From: RBG-16-66-20 sp049651845
GTDB lineage: Bacteria; Pseudomonadota; Gammaproteobacteria; Burkholderiales; SG8-39
Assembly: GCA_049651845.1 (NCBI GenBank)
Contig: JBASCW010000046.1
Coordinates: 1-64,000 of the forward strand
Direction: 5' to 3'
Length of the DNA stretch: 64,000 nt
Under the pieces are notes generated by a model. It did not search any database and was not told where the DNA came from. It saw only the letters and a list, made by a program, of their open reading frames with translations. Positions 44,792 through 53,513 of this stretch are shown one piece after another. The first letter of the stretch is position 1. Each line of letters opens with the position of its first letter. Position numbers and translations under genes: made by a program.

Positions 44792-46314
44792 GCCGGGAAA
44801 TACTGCTGCTGGTGGACGCGCTGGCGCGCGAGAAGAACGTGAACCGGGACACCGTGTTCGGTGCCCTGGAGCTTGCGCTCGCCTCGGCGACCAAGAAGCG
44901 CTTTGCCGAGGACGTGGACGTGCGCGTCGCCATCGACCGCAACACCGGCAACTACGAGGCCTTCCGGCGCTGGCACGTGGTGCCCGACGACACGCCGGAA
45001 TGGAACACCGCGCAGATGCTGTCGCTGGAAGAGGCGCAGGACCGCAAGCCCGACGCGGTGATGGACGAGTATCTCGAGCAGCCGATCGAGAACGTGCCCT
45101 TCGGCCGCATCGGCGCGCAGACCGCCAAGCAGGTGATCCTGCAGCGCATCCGGGATGCCGAGCGCGAGCAGATCCTGAACGACTTCCTGTCGCGCGGCGA
45201 CGAGCTCGTGACCGGCACCGTGAAGCGCATGGAGCGTGGCAGCGCGATCGTCGAGTCCGGGCGCCTGGAGGCGGTGCTGCCGCGCGAGAACATGATCCCC
45301 AAGGAGAACCTGCGCGTGGGCGACCGCGTGCGCGCCTGGGTGGCGAAGATCGACCGCGGCGCGCGCGGCCCGCAGCTGATCCTGTCGCGCACCGCGCCGC
45401 AGTTCATCATGAAGCTGTTCGAGCTCGAGGTGCCGGAGATCGAGGAAGGCCTGCTCGAGATCAAGTCGGCCGCCCGCGACCCGGGCGTGCGCGCCAAGAT
45501 CGCCGTGCACACCAACGACCGGCGCATCGACCCGATCGGCACCTGCGTCGGCATGCGCGGCTCGCGCGTGCAGGCGGTCACGCAGGAGCTCGCCGGCGAG
45601 CGCGTGGACATCGTGCTCTGGTCGGCCGACCCGGCGACCTTCGTGATCGGCGCGCTCGCGCCGGCCGAGGTGAGCTCGATCCTGGTGGACGAGGAAAAGC
45701 ACGCGATGGACGTGGTGGTGGACGAGGAGAACCTCGCGATCGCCATCGGCCGCAGCGGGCAGAACGTGCGGCTCGCCTCCGAGCTCACCGGCTGGACCAT
45801 CAACCTGATGACGCAGGAAGAGTCCACCAAGAAGCAGGAGGAGGAGAGCACGCGCACCAAGCAGCTGTTCATGGAGCGCCTCGACGTGGACGAGGAAGTC
45901 GCCGACATCCTGATCCAGGAAGGTTTCTCGACGCTCGAGGAAGTCGCCTACGTGCCGATCAACGAGATGCTCGAGATCGAGGCGTTCGACGAGAACACCG
46001 TGAACGAGCTGCGCAGCCGCGCGCGCAACGCGCTGCTGGTGCAGGCGATCGCGAGCGAGGAGTCGATCGACGGCATCGACCAGAAGCTGCTGCAGCTCGA
46101 AGGCATGGACACGCAGCTGGCCGCCAAGCTCGCCGCGCAGGGCGTGAAGACGCGCGACGACCTCGCCGACCTGGCGGTGGACGAGCTTTCGGAGATGACC
46201 GGCATTGATCCCGAGAAGGCGAAGACCCTGATCATGGCCGCGCGCGCGCACTGGTTCGCGGACGAGGCAGGCACCGCCGCTGCAGCCCCTGCTTCGCAGA
46301 AGGGAACCGCGTAA
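44788..46314 (+). CDS. nusA: Transcription termination/antitermination factor NusA
   Basis: This 508-residue RNA polymerase-binding factor has the N-terminal domain (ILLLVDALAREKNV), S1 domain (TGTVKRMERGSAIVE), two KH domains (VGMRGSRVQAVTQEL, IGRSGQNVRLASEL) and two acidic C-terminal helix-hairpin-helix repeats of the proteobacterial type. It lies in the conserved rimP-nusA-infB operon. Confidence 0.97.
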   Translation: MSREILLLVDALAREKNVNRDTVFGALELALASATKKRFAEDVDVRVAIDRNTGNYEAFRRWHVVPDDTPEWNTAQMLSLEEAQDRKPDAVMDEYLEQPIENVPFGRIGAQTAKQVILQRIRDAEREQILNDFLSRGDELVTGTVKRMERGSAIVESGRLEAVLPRENMIPKENLRVGDRVRAWVAKIDRGARGPQLILSRTAPQFIMKLFELEVPEIEEGLLEIKSAARDPGVRAKIAVHTNDRRIDPIGTCVGMRGSRVQAVTQELAGERVDIVLWSADPATFVIGALAPAEVSSILVDEEKHAMDVVVDEENLAIAIGRSGQNVRLASELTGWTINLMTQEESTKKQEEESTRTKQLFMERLDVDEEVADILIQEGFSTLEEVAYVPINEMLEIEAFDENTVNELRSRARNALLVQAIASEESIDGIDQKLLQLEGMDTQLAAKLAAQGVKTRDDLADLAVDELSEMTGIDPEKAKTLIMAARAHWFADEAGTAAAAPASQKGTA

Positions 46315-46315
46315 C

Positions 46316-48880
46316 GTGGCTCAAACCAGCGTCGCCCAGTTCGCCAGCGAGCTCAAAGTCCCGCCTTCGGTGCTGCTCGAGCAGCTGCGCGCGGCCGGCG
46401 TGGAGAAGCGCGTCGCCGAGGACTCGCTCAGCGAGCAGGACAAGGCGCGTCTGCTGGAGTACCTGCGCAAGTCGCACGGCTCGATTGAGCCCAAGAACAA
46501 GATCACGCTGACGCGCAAGCAGACCAGCGAGATCAAGAAGTCCGATTCCACCGGCAAGGCGCGCACCATCCAGGTCGAGGTGCGCAAGAAGCGCGTGTTC
46601 GTGAAGCGCGACCCGTCCGAGCTGGCCGCGGCAGCGACCGCGGCGGAGATGCCCGCACCCGCGACCGCGCCGCCGCCGGCCCCGGCAGCGCCGGTGCCGG
46701 CCGGCCCGGATGCGAAAGAACTGGAGCTGCGCGCCGAGGAACAGCGCCGCCAGCAGCAGCTGTCCGAGATCCAGGCCGCCGAGCTGCGCGAGAAGCAGGA
46801 ACGCGAGAAGCGTGAGGCCGAGCACAAGCAGGCGGAACGCGCCGCTCCCGCGCCGGCGACTCCGGCAGCGCCGGCAGCGCCGGCCAAGGACGGTACCTTG
46901 CACGCGCCCAAGGCCGGCGAGCCGAAGACCGACAAGAAGGCGAAAAAGATCAAGCAGACCACGATCCTGCGCGACGACTCGGTGCGCCGCAGGCAGATCA
47001 AGACGCGTGGCGACATGGGCGGCGGCGTTGCGGGCTGGCATGGCCGCGGCGGACGCCATCGCGGCGCAAGCGCACCCGCGCAGGGCGAAACCACGTTTGC
47101 CGCGCCCACCGAGCCGGTGGTGCGCGACATCGCGGTGCCGGAAACCATCACGGTGGGCGATCTCGCCCACCGCATGTCGGTCAAGGCGGTCGAGGTCATC
47201 AAGGTGCTCATGAAGCTGGGCAGCATGGCCACCATCAACCAGGTGCTCGACCAGGAAACCGCGATGATCGTGGTCCAGGAGATGGGCCATACCGCCAAGG
47301 CGGCGAAGCTCGAGGATCCGGAGGCTTACCTGGTCGCAGGATCGGAAGGCGAGGGTGTCAATGCCGTGCCGCGACCGCCGGTGGTCACGGTGATGGGCCA
47401 CGTCGATCACGGCAAGACTTCGCTGCTCGACTACATCCGCACCACCAAGGTCGCCGCGGGCGAGGCGGGCGGCATCACGCAGCACATCGGGGCGTATCAC
47501 GTCGAGACGCCGCGCGGCGTCATCACCTTCCTGGACACGCCGGGCCACGAGGCGTTTACCGCCATGCGCGCGCGCGGCGCCAAGGTCACCGACATCGTGG
47601 TGCTGGTGGTCGCGGCCGACGACGGTGCGATGCCGCAGACCATCGAAGCCATCGCGCATGCCAAGGCAGCGGAAGTGCCGCTGGTGGTGGCGATCAACAA
47701 GATCGACAAGCACGAAGCCAATCCCGAACGCGTGAAGCAGGACCTGCTGCAGCACGGCGTCGTGCCCGAGGACCTGGGCGGCGAATCGCCGGTGGTGCCG
47801 GTGTCGGCAAAGACCGGCGCCGGAATCGACGCGCTGCTGGAGCAGATCCTGCTGCAGGCCGAAGTGCTGGAACTGAAGGCGCCCGTGGATGCTCCCGCCA
47901 AGGGCGTGGTGATCGAAGCGCGCCTCGACAAGGGACGCGGCCCGGTGGCGACGCTGCTGGTGCAGTCCGGCACGCTCAAGCGCGGCGATGTGGTGGTGGC
48001 AGGCGCGGTCTATGGGCGGGTGCGCGCCATGCTGGACGAGAACGGCAAGACCGTGCAGAGCGCGGGGCCTTCGATCCCGGTCGAGATTCAGGGCCTGTCG
48101 GACGTGCCGCGCGCCGGCGAGGAGGTGGTGGTGCTCACCGACGAGAAGAAGGCGCGCGAAGTCGCCTTGTTCCGCCAGGGCAAGTATCGTGACGTCAAGC
48201 TCTCCAAGCAGCAGGCGACGAAGCTGGAGAACATGTTCGCGCAGATGGGCGAGGGCGGCGGCGTCTCGAAGACGCTGGCGCTGCTGATCAAGTCCGATGT
48301 GCAGGGCTCCCAGGAAGCGCTCGCGCATGCGCTCACGCGCCTGTCGACGGATGAGGTCAAGGTGGCCGTGGTGCACGCCGGCGTCGGGGGCATCACCGAG
48401 TCCGATGTCAACCTGGCGCTGGCTTCGCGCGCCGTGATCATCGGCTTCAACACGCGCGCCGACGCGACCGCACGCAAGCTGATCGAATCGGCAGGCGTGG
48501 ACGTGCGCTACTACAACGTCATCTACGACGCTGTCGAGGAAGTGAAGGCCGCGCTCTCGGGCATGCTCGCGCCCGAGCGCAAGGAGAGCGTCATCGGCAT
48601 GGTGGAAGTGCGCCAGGTGTTCCGCATCTCCAAGGTTGGCACGGTCGCCGGCTGCTACGTGCAGGACGGCCTGGTCAAGCGCGGCGCACAGGTGCGCGTG
48701 CTGCGCGACAACGTCGTCATCCATGCCGGCGATATTGACACGCTCAAGCGCTTCAAGGACGACGTGCGCGAGGTCAAGGCCGGCTTCGAGTGCGGCATGT
48801 CCCTGAAGAACTTCCAGGACCTCAAGGAAGGCGACCAGTTCGAGGTCTTCGAAGTCCTCGAGGTGGCGCGCACGCTATGA
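46316..48880 (+). CDS. infB: Translation initiation factor IF-2
   Basis: This 854-residue GTPase brings initiator tRNA to the ribosome. It has an N-terminal IF2N domain (VAQFASELKVPPSVLLEQL), a long charged Ala/Pro/Lys/Glu linker, and a G domain with GHVDHGKT (361-368), DTPGHEAF and NKID, then domains II-IV. It starts at GTG 46316, one base after the nusA stop. The variable linker is shorter than in E. coli. Confidence 0.97.
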   Translation: MAQTSVAQFASELKVPPSVLLEQLRAAGVEKRVAEDSLSEQDKARLLEYLRKSHGSIEPKNKITLTRKQTSEIKKSDSTGKARTIQVEVRKKRVFVKRDPSELAAAATAAEMPAPATAPPPAPAAPVPAGPDAKELELRAEEQRRQQQLSEIQAAELREKQEREKREAEHKQAERAAPAPATPAAPAAPAKDGTLHAPKAGEPKTDKKAKKIKQTTILRDDSVRRRQIKTRGDMGGGVAGWHGRGGRHRGASAPAQGETTFAAPTEPVVRDIAVPETITVGDLAHRMSVKAVEVIKVLMKLGSMATINQVLDQETAMIVVQEMGHTAKAAKLEDPEAYLVAGSEGEGVNAVPRPPVVTVMGHVDHGKTSLLDYIRTTKVAAGEAGGITQHIGAYHVETPRGVITFLDTPGHEAFTAMRARGAKVTDIVVLVVAADDGAMPQTIEAIAHAKAAEVPLVVAINKIDKHEANPERVKQDLLQHGVVPEDLGGESPVVPVSAKTGAGIDALLEQILLQAEVLELKAPVDAPAKGVVIEARLDKGRGPVATLLVQSGTLKRGDVVVAGAVYGRVRAMLDENGKTVQSAGPSIPVEIQGLSDVPRAGEEVVVLTDEKKAREVALFRQGKYRDVKLSKQQATKLENMFAQMGEGGGVSKTLALLIKSDVQGSQEALAHALTRLSTDEVKVAVVHAGVGGITESDVNLALASRAVIIGFNTRADATARKLIESAGVDVRYYNVIYDAVEEVKAALSGMLAPERKESVIGMVEVRQVFRISKVGTVAGCYVQDGLVKRGAQVRVLRDNVVIHAGDIDTLKRFKDDVREVKAGFECGMSLKNFQDLKEGDQFEVFEVLEVARTL

Positions 48881-48899
48881 GCCGGGGGCGAATCCAGGG

Positions 48900-49250
48900 A
48901 TGAGCCGCGGGCGGCCGCAGAAGGTGGCCGACCTGATCCAGCGCGAGCTCTCCGAGCTGATCCGGCTAGAGTTGCGCGACCCGCGTGTCGGCATGGTGAC
49001 CATCACCTCGGTCGATGTGTCGCCCGACTTGTCGCACGCCAAGGTGTTTTTCACTCTTTTGGATAGCAAGCTTTTGAGCGAAACAACCCGGGGGCTGCAA
49101 CGTGCCGCCGGCTTCCTGCGCTCCCAGCTTTCCCACCGCATGAACATGTACACCACCCCGGAACTGCGCTTCGTCTACGACGAGTCCGTCGAGCGCGGCG
49201 ACCGGCTCTCGCAACTCATCGACAGCGTCGTCCCGCCGAAGAAGGACTGA
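48900..49250 (+). CDS. rbfA: Ribosome-binding factor A
   Basis: This 116-residue KH-fold protein matures the 30S subunit. Family segments are VADLIQRELSELIRLELRDPRVG and LRFVYDESVERGDRLSQLID. The TGA overlaps the truB ATG. A short AT-rich tract at about 49045-49095 encodes FFTLLDSKLLSETT. Confidence 0.95.
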   Translation: MSRGRPQKVADLIQRELSELIRLELRDPRVGMVTITSVDVSPDLSHAKVFFTLLDSKLLSETTRGLQRAAGFLRSQLSHRMNMYTTPELRFVYDESVERGDRLSQLIDSVVPPKKD

Positions 49251-50131
49251 TGCGGCGCAAGCTGGACGGCGTGCTGCTGCTCGACAAGCCCGTCGGCCCG
49301 AGCTCCAGCGCGGTACTGCAGGCCGTGAAGCGCCTGCTCGACGCCGAGAAGGCCGGCCACGCGGGCACGCTCGATCCGATGGCCTCCGGCCTGCTGCCGC
49401 TGCTGTTCGGCGAGGCGACGAAATTCGCGCAGTTCGGCCTGGATGCGGCCAAGGAATACGTCGCGGACCTCCGGCTCGGCGTGGCCACCGAGACGGGCGA
49501 CGCGGAAGGCAAGGTCACCCAGCGGCTGCCCGCGAACGTCGACGACGACAGTTTGGCGCGCGCACTGGCGCGCTTTCGCGGCCCCATCGAGCAGGTGCCG
49601 CCCATGTATTCGGCGCTCAAGCACGCAGGGCAGCCGCTTTACGAGCTCGCGCGCGCGGGCCAGTCCGTCGAGCGTTCGCCGCGCGCGGTCAACGTGTACG
49701 AGCTCGAGCTCGTTTCCCGCAGCGCCGATCTTCTCCGCCTGCGGATCCGGTGCAGCAAGGGAACTTACGTGCGCCAGCTGGCCGTGGACCTGGGCCTCGC
49801 GCTGGGCACGGTCGCGCACGTCGAGACCCTGCGCCGGACGGCGGTGGGCGGGCTGCGGCTGGATCAGGCGGTGTCGCTGGACGACCTGCAGGCGCTGGGC
49901 GACCAAGGGCGCCGCGCATGGCTGCTGCCTGCCGACCGCCTGCTCGAGCACCTGCCGCGCGTGGAGCTGGACGAGCCGCTCGCGGCGCGCTTCCGCCAGG
50001 GGCAGGCAGTCCGCGCCGCCGCCGCCGCCCCAGGCCCCTGCCGCGTCTATGTCGGCGGGGCGCTGCTGGGGGTGGGCGAGGGCAAGGCCGGGGGCGAATT
50101 GCAGCCCGCCCGACTGATTGCAAGGGCCTGA
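49250..50131 (+). CDS. truB: tRNA pseudouridine-55 synthase
   Basis: This 293-residue enzyme makes pseudouridine 55 in the tRNA T-loop. The catalytic Asp is D42 in GHAGTLDPMASGLLP, and further motifs are YVADLRLGVATETGD and IRCSKGTYVRQLAVDLG, followed by a C-terminal PUA-like domain. It is coupled to rbfA by a TGATG overlap. Confidence 0.95.
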   Translation: MRRKLDGVLLLDKPVGPSSSAVLQAVKRLLDAEKAGHAGTLDPMASGLLPLLFGEATKFAQFGLDAAKEYVADLRLGVATETGDAEGKVTQRLPANVDDDSLARALARFRGPIEQVPPMYSALKHAGQPLYELARAGQSVERSPRAVNVYELELVSRSADLLRLRIRCSKGTYVRQLAVDLGLALGTVAHVETLRRTAVGGLRLDQAVSLDDLQALGDQGRRAWLLPADRLLEHLPRVELDEPLAARFRQGQAVRAAAAAPGPCRVYVGGALLGVGEGKAGGELQPARLIARA

Positions 50132-50146
50132 AATACCGAGAAAAAC

Positions 50147-50175
50147 TTGTAATCGGGCGGCACTATCGCTAGAAT
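50147..50175 (+). promoter_or_regulatory. rpsO promoter
   Basis: TTGTAA (50147-50152), a 17-base spacer and TAGAAT (50170-50175). Transcription would start near 50182, about 33 bases before the rpsO ATG, in a purine-rich leader (AAAAGAGAGAAGAG). Confidence 0.65.
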
Positions 50176-50214
50176 CCCGGCCTCACAGTCGAGCCTTAAA
50201 AGAGAGAAGAGCAC

Positions 50215-50484
50215 ATGAGTTTGCAGGTTGCGCAGAAAGCGCAAGTCGTCAAGCAGTACCAGCGGGCCGGCAACGATACCGGCTCCCCGGAAGTGCAGAT
50301 CGCGCTGCTCACCGAGCGCATCAACGGCCTGACCGAGCACTTCAAGTCGCACGTCAAGGACTTCCATTCGCGCCGCGGCCTGCTCAAGATGGTGAGCCAG
50401 CGGCGCAAGCTGCTCGATTACCTGAAGCGCAGCGACGCCGACAAGTACCGCTCGGTGATCGAACGCCTCGGACTGCGCAAGTAA
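50215..50484 (+). CDS. rpsO: 30S ribosomal protein S15
   Basis: This 89-residue protein binds 16S rRNA early in 30S assembly. The signature DTGSPEVQIALLTERINGLTEH and HSRRGLLKMVSQRRKLLDYLK are clear. It has its own promoter and is followed by an intrinsic terminator before pnp, the classical rpsO-pnp arrangement. Confidence 0.97.
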   Translation: MSLQVAQKAQVVKQYQRAGNDTGSPEVQIALLTERINGLTEHFKSHVKDFHSRRGLLKMVSQRRKLLDYLKRSDADKYRSVIERLGLRK

Positions 50485-50518
50485 GCGCCATTCCCCTTTC
50501 CTGAATGCCGTAGCAACG

Positions 50519-50548
50519 AACGCTCATCGGGTCGATGAGCGTTTTTTG
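50519..50548 (+). terminator. Intrinsic terminator between rpsO and pnp
   Basis: An 11-bp stem (50519-50529 with 50533-50543) around the loop GGT is followed by T-rich sequence (TTTTTTG from 50542). It probably ends most rpsO transcripts, with read-through into pnp. Confidence 0.85.
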
Positions 50549-50575
50549 TTCGCGTCCCATACCTGAGGATTACCT

Positions 50576-52678
50576 TTGAACCCCATCAAGAAAACCTTCA
50601 CCCTCGGCACGCAGCAGGTCACGCTGGAGACCGGGGAAATCGCCCGCCAGGCGCACGGCGCCGTAGTCTGCACGGTCGATGACACCGTGGTGCTCGCCGC
50701 GGTCACCGCCTCGAAATCGCCGAAGGCCGGCCAGAGCTTCTTCCCGCTGACGGTGGATTACGCCGAGAAGACCTACGCCGCGGGCAAGATCCCCGGCGGC
50801 TTTTTCAAGCGCGAGGGCCGGCCGACCGAGAAAGAGACGCTCACCAGCCGCCTCATCGACCGCCCGATCCGGCCGCTGTTCCCGGACGGCTTCTACAACG
50901 AGGTGCAGGTGGTGGCGCAGGTGCTGTCGCTCAATCCCGAGGTGGATGCGGATATTCCCGCGATGATCGCGGTGTCGGCGGCGCTCACGCTCTCGGGCGT
51001 GCCCTTCAACGGCCCGATCGGCGCCGCGCGCGTCGGCTACCTGAACGGCCAGTACGTGCTGAATCCGACGGCCTCGCAGATCAAGGAATCGCAGCTCAAC
51101 CTGGTGGTCGCCGGCACCGCGCAGGGCGTGCTGATGGTGGAGTCGGAAGCGCTCGAGCTGCCCGAGGACGTGATGCTGGGCGCCGTGGTCTATGGCCACG
51201 AGCAGATGCAGGCGGCGATCAACGCGATCGAGGAACTGGCGGAAGTCGCCGGCAAGCCGGCCTGGGACTGGAAGGCGCCCGAGAAGGACGCGGCAATGGA
51301 GGCAAGGATCGCCGAGATGGCCGAGGCCGACCTGCGCGCGGCGTTCGCGATGCGCCAGAAGAGCGCGCGCTCGGCAGCGATCGACGCGATCTGGAAGCGC
51401 GTATTCGAGGCGCTCGGCGTGGGCAGCGAGGGCGGTCCGGACGCCAATGCAGTGAAGGAGCTGTGCTTCGCGCTGGAGTCGAAGATCGTGCGCAACCAGA
51501 TCCTGGACGGCGAGCCGCGCATCGACGGGCGCGACACGCGCACCGTGCGCCCGATCACCATCCGCACCGGCGTACTGCCGCGCACCCACGGCTCGGCGCT
51601 GTTCACGCGCGGCGAGACGCAGGCGCTGGCCACGGTGACGCTGGGCACCGGCCGCGACGAGCAGATCATCGACGCGCTCGCGGGCGAATACCGCGAGCGC
51701 TTCATGTTCCACTACAACATGCCGCCGTACGCCACGGGCGAGACCGGCCGATATGGATTTACCAAGCGCCGCGAGATCGGCCATGGCCGCCTTGCCAAGC
51801 GCTCGCTGGTGGGCATGCTGCCGCCGGCGACCGACTTCGGCTACTCGCTGCGCATCGTCTCGGAAATCACCGAGTCGAACGGCTCCTCGTCGATGGCCTC
51901 GGTCTGCGGCGGCAGCCTCGCGCTGATGGACGCCGGCGTGCCGATCAAGGACCACGTCGCGGGCATCGCCATGGGTCTGATCAAGGAAGGCAAGCGTTTC
52001 GCCGTGCTGACCGACATCCTCGGCGACGAGGACCACCTCGGCGATATGGACTTCAAGGTCGCCGGCACCGAGAAAGGGCTGACCGCGCTGCAGATGGACC
52101 TGAAAATCGAGTCCATCAACAAGGGCATCATGCAGGTCGCGCTCGACCAGGCGCGCGAGGCGCGCATCCACATCCTGCAGCAGATGAAGCAGGCGATGGG
52201 CGGCTCGCGCAGCGAGCTCTCGAGCTTCGCGCCGCGCATCATCAAGATCAAGATCAATCCGGACAAGATCCGCGACGTGATCGGCAAGGGCGGGGTGGTG
52301 ATCCGCGGCATCCAGGAGGAGACCGGCACCACCATCGAGATCGAGGACGACGGCACGATCTCCATCGCCTGCGTGCAGGCCGAGGGCGGCGAGGCGGCGC
52401 GCAAGCGCATCCAGGACATCACCGCCGACGTCGAGGTCGGCAAGATCTACGAGGGTCCGGTGCTGCGCCTGCTCGATTTCGGCGCCATCGTCCAGCTGCT
52501 GCCAGGCCGCGACGGCCTGCTGCACATCTCGCAGATCAGTAACGAGCGCGTCAACGCCGTGTCCGACCACCTCAAGGAAGGCCAGGTGGTGAAGGTCAAA
52601 GTGCTCGAGGCCGACGACAAGGGCCGCGTGCGGCTTTCCATGAAAGCCGTCGGCCAGCAGGAAACGGTCAAATCCTAG
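50576..52678 (+). CDS. pnp: Polyribonucleotide nucleotidyltransferase
   Basis: This 700-residue phosphorolytic 3'-5' exoribonuclease is a degradosome component. It has two RNase PH-like domains (SRLIDRPIRPLFP; FHYNMPPYATGETG), a KH domain (DKIRDVIGKGGVVIRGI) and an S1 domain (GKIYEGPVLRLLDFGAIV). Translation appears to start at TTG 50576, behind a GAGGA ribosome-binding site at 50565. The gene converges on dksA with three bases between stops. Confidence 0.97.
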   Translation: MNPIKKTFTLGTQQVTLETGEIARQAHGAVVCTVDDTVVLAAVTASKSPKAGQSFFPLTVDYAEKTYAAGKIPGGFFKREGRPTEKETLTSRLIDRPIRPLFPDGFYNEVQVVAQVLSLNPEVDADIPAMIAVSAALTLSGVPFNGPIGAARVGYLNGQYVLNPTASQIKESQLNLVVAGTAQGVLMVESEALELPEDVMLGAVVYGHEQMQAAINAIEELAEVAGKPAWDWKAPEKDAAMEARIAEMAEADLRAAFAMRQKSARSAAIDAIWKRVFEALGVGSEGGPDANAVKELCFALESKIVRNQILDGEPRIDGRDTRTVRPITIRTGVLPRTHGSALFTRGETQALATVTLGTGRDEQIIDALAGEYRERFMFHYNMPPYATGETGRYGFTKRREIGHGRLAKRSLVGMLPPATDFGYSLRIVSEITESNGSSSMASVCGGSLALMDAGVPIKDHVAGIAMGLIKEGKRFAVLTDILGDEDHLGDMDFKVAGTEKGLTALQMDLKIESINKGIMQVALDQAREARIHILQQMKQAMGGSRSELSSFAPRIIKIKINPDKIRDVIGKGGVVIRGIQEETGTTIEIEDDGTISIACVQAEGGEAARKRIQDITADVEVGKIYEGPVLRLLDFGAIVQLLPGRDGLLHISQISNERVNAVSDHLKEGQVVKVKVLEADDKGRVRLSMKAVGQQETVKS

Positions 52679-52681
52679 GGC

Positions 52682-53107
52682 TTACTTGGCGACCTGGCGC
52701 TCGCGCATCTCGTCGAGCGTCTTGCAGTCGATGCACAGCGTGGCGGTCGGGCGCGCTTCCAGGCGCTTCAGGCCGATCTCGACGCCGCAGCTCTCGCAGT
52801 AGCCGTACTCGTTGGCGTCGATGCGCGCGATGGTCTCGTCGATCTTCTTGATCAGCTTGCGCTCGCGGTCGCGGTTGCGCAGCTCGAGCGCCATGTCCGA
52901 CTCCTGGCTGGCGCGGTCGTTCGGGTCGGCGAACACGGTGGCCTCGTCCTGCATCGTGTGCACGGTGCGGTCGATCTCCTCGGAGAGCTCGGCCTTCAGG
53001 CTCTCGAGGATCTTGCGGAAATGCGTGCGCTGCTTCGCGTTCATGTACTCCTCGCCCTTCTTCGGGACGTAGGGCGCGAAGCTCTTCTTGCTCAGTTCGA
53101 CCGGCAT
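52682..53107 (-). CDS. dksA: RNA polymerase-binding transcription factor DksA
   Basis: This 141-residue protein enters the RNA polymerase secondary channel and works with ppGpp. The coiled-coil tip motif DxxDxA is D61-P-N-D64-R-A66, and the zinc site is C104, C107, C125, C128. I chose ATG 53107 because a promoter at 53167-53139 excludes the longer frame that starts at 53167. It matches canonical DksA rather than zinc-less paralogues. Confidence 0.95.
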   Translation of the reverse strand: MPVELSKKSFAPYVPKKGEEYMNAKQRTHFRKILESLKAELSEEIDRTVHTMQDEATVFADPNDRASQESDMALELRNRDRERKLIKKIDETIARIDANEYGYCESCGVEIGLKRLEARPTATLCIDCKTLDEMRERQVAK

Positions 53108-53138
53108 TCCGTTTGCTGCCCAGAAAAACGAAGGTGGC

Positions 53139-53167
53139 TTTGTAGCAGGAATTGCCCCCTGCCGCAA
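53139..53167 (-). promoter_or_regulatory. dksA promoter
   Basis: The minus strand has TTGCGG (53167-53162), a 17-base spacer, and TACAAA (53144-53139) preceded by TGC, an extended -10. The start would be near 53132, about 25 bases before the dksA ATG. Confidence 0.5.
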
Positions 53168-53180
53168 GCCGAAAAAAGAG

Positions 53181-53186
53181 TATCAT
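53181..53186 (+). promoter_or_regulatory. -10-like hexamer of the tRNA cluster
   Basis: TATCAT lies 14 bases before tRNA-Pro. A clear -35 is not seen at the best spacing. Confidence 0.35.
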
Positions 53187-53200
53187 TGGCGCCCGATTTT

Positions 53201-53277
53201 CGGGGTGTAGCGCAGCCTGGTAGCGCGCCTGCTTTGGGAGCAGGATGTCGGGAGTTCAAATCTCTCCACCCCGACCA
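53201..53277 (+). tRNA. tRNA-Pro (anticodon TGG)
   Basis: The 77-nt cloverleaf has acceptor CGGGGTG pairing with CACCCCG, an anticodon loop containing TGG (GCTTTGGGAGC), T-loop GTTCAAATC and encoded CCA. It is the first of three tRNAs read in the same direction. Confidence 0.95.
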
Positions 53278-53323
53278 AGGTCTGACCCGGCAGGCGAGGC
53301 AGCAGGCAGAAGCGACAACGGAT

Positions 53324-53400
53324 CTGCCCGTAGCTCAACCGGATAGAGCACCAGCCTTCTAAGCTGGGGGTTGTGGGTTCGAGTCCCGCCGGGCAGGCCA
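53324..53400 (+). tRNA. tRNA-Arg (anticodon TCT)
   Basis: The 77-nt cloverleaf has acceptor CTGCCCG pairing with CGGGCAG, anticodon TCT in CCTTCTAAG, T-loop GTTCGAGTC and encoded CCA. It follows tRNA-Pro by 46 bases. Confidence 0.95.
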
Positions 53401-53431
53401 GAGAACTGGCAGCAGAGCGCAGCGCAGCAAT

Positions 53432-53507
53432 GGTGGCCGTAGCTCAACGGTAGAGTCCTGGATTGTGATTCCAGTTGTTGTGGGTTCGAGTCCCATCGGC
53501 CACCCCA
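53432..53507 (+). tRNA. tRNA-His (anticodon GTG)
   Basis: The 76-nt gene includes the extra 5' G typical of tRNA-His, anticodon GTG in GATTGTGATTC, T-loop GTTCGAGTC and encoded CCA. A CHAD-domain gene begins seven bases later. Confidence 0.95.
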
Positions 53508-53513
53508 CCTTCC

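Noticed and set aside
46232..48724. Long minus-strand frame opposite infB
   Set aside because: No domain similarity. The infB reading is unambiguous.
53201..53507. tRNA cluster as a phage or island integration site
   Set aside because: No integrase gene, no repeated tRNA 3' end and no composition break downstream.
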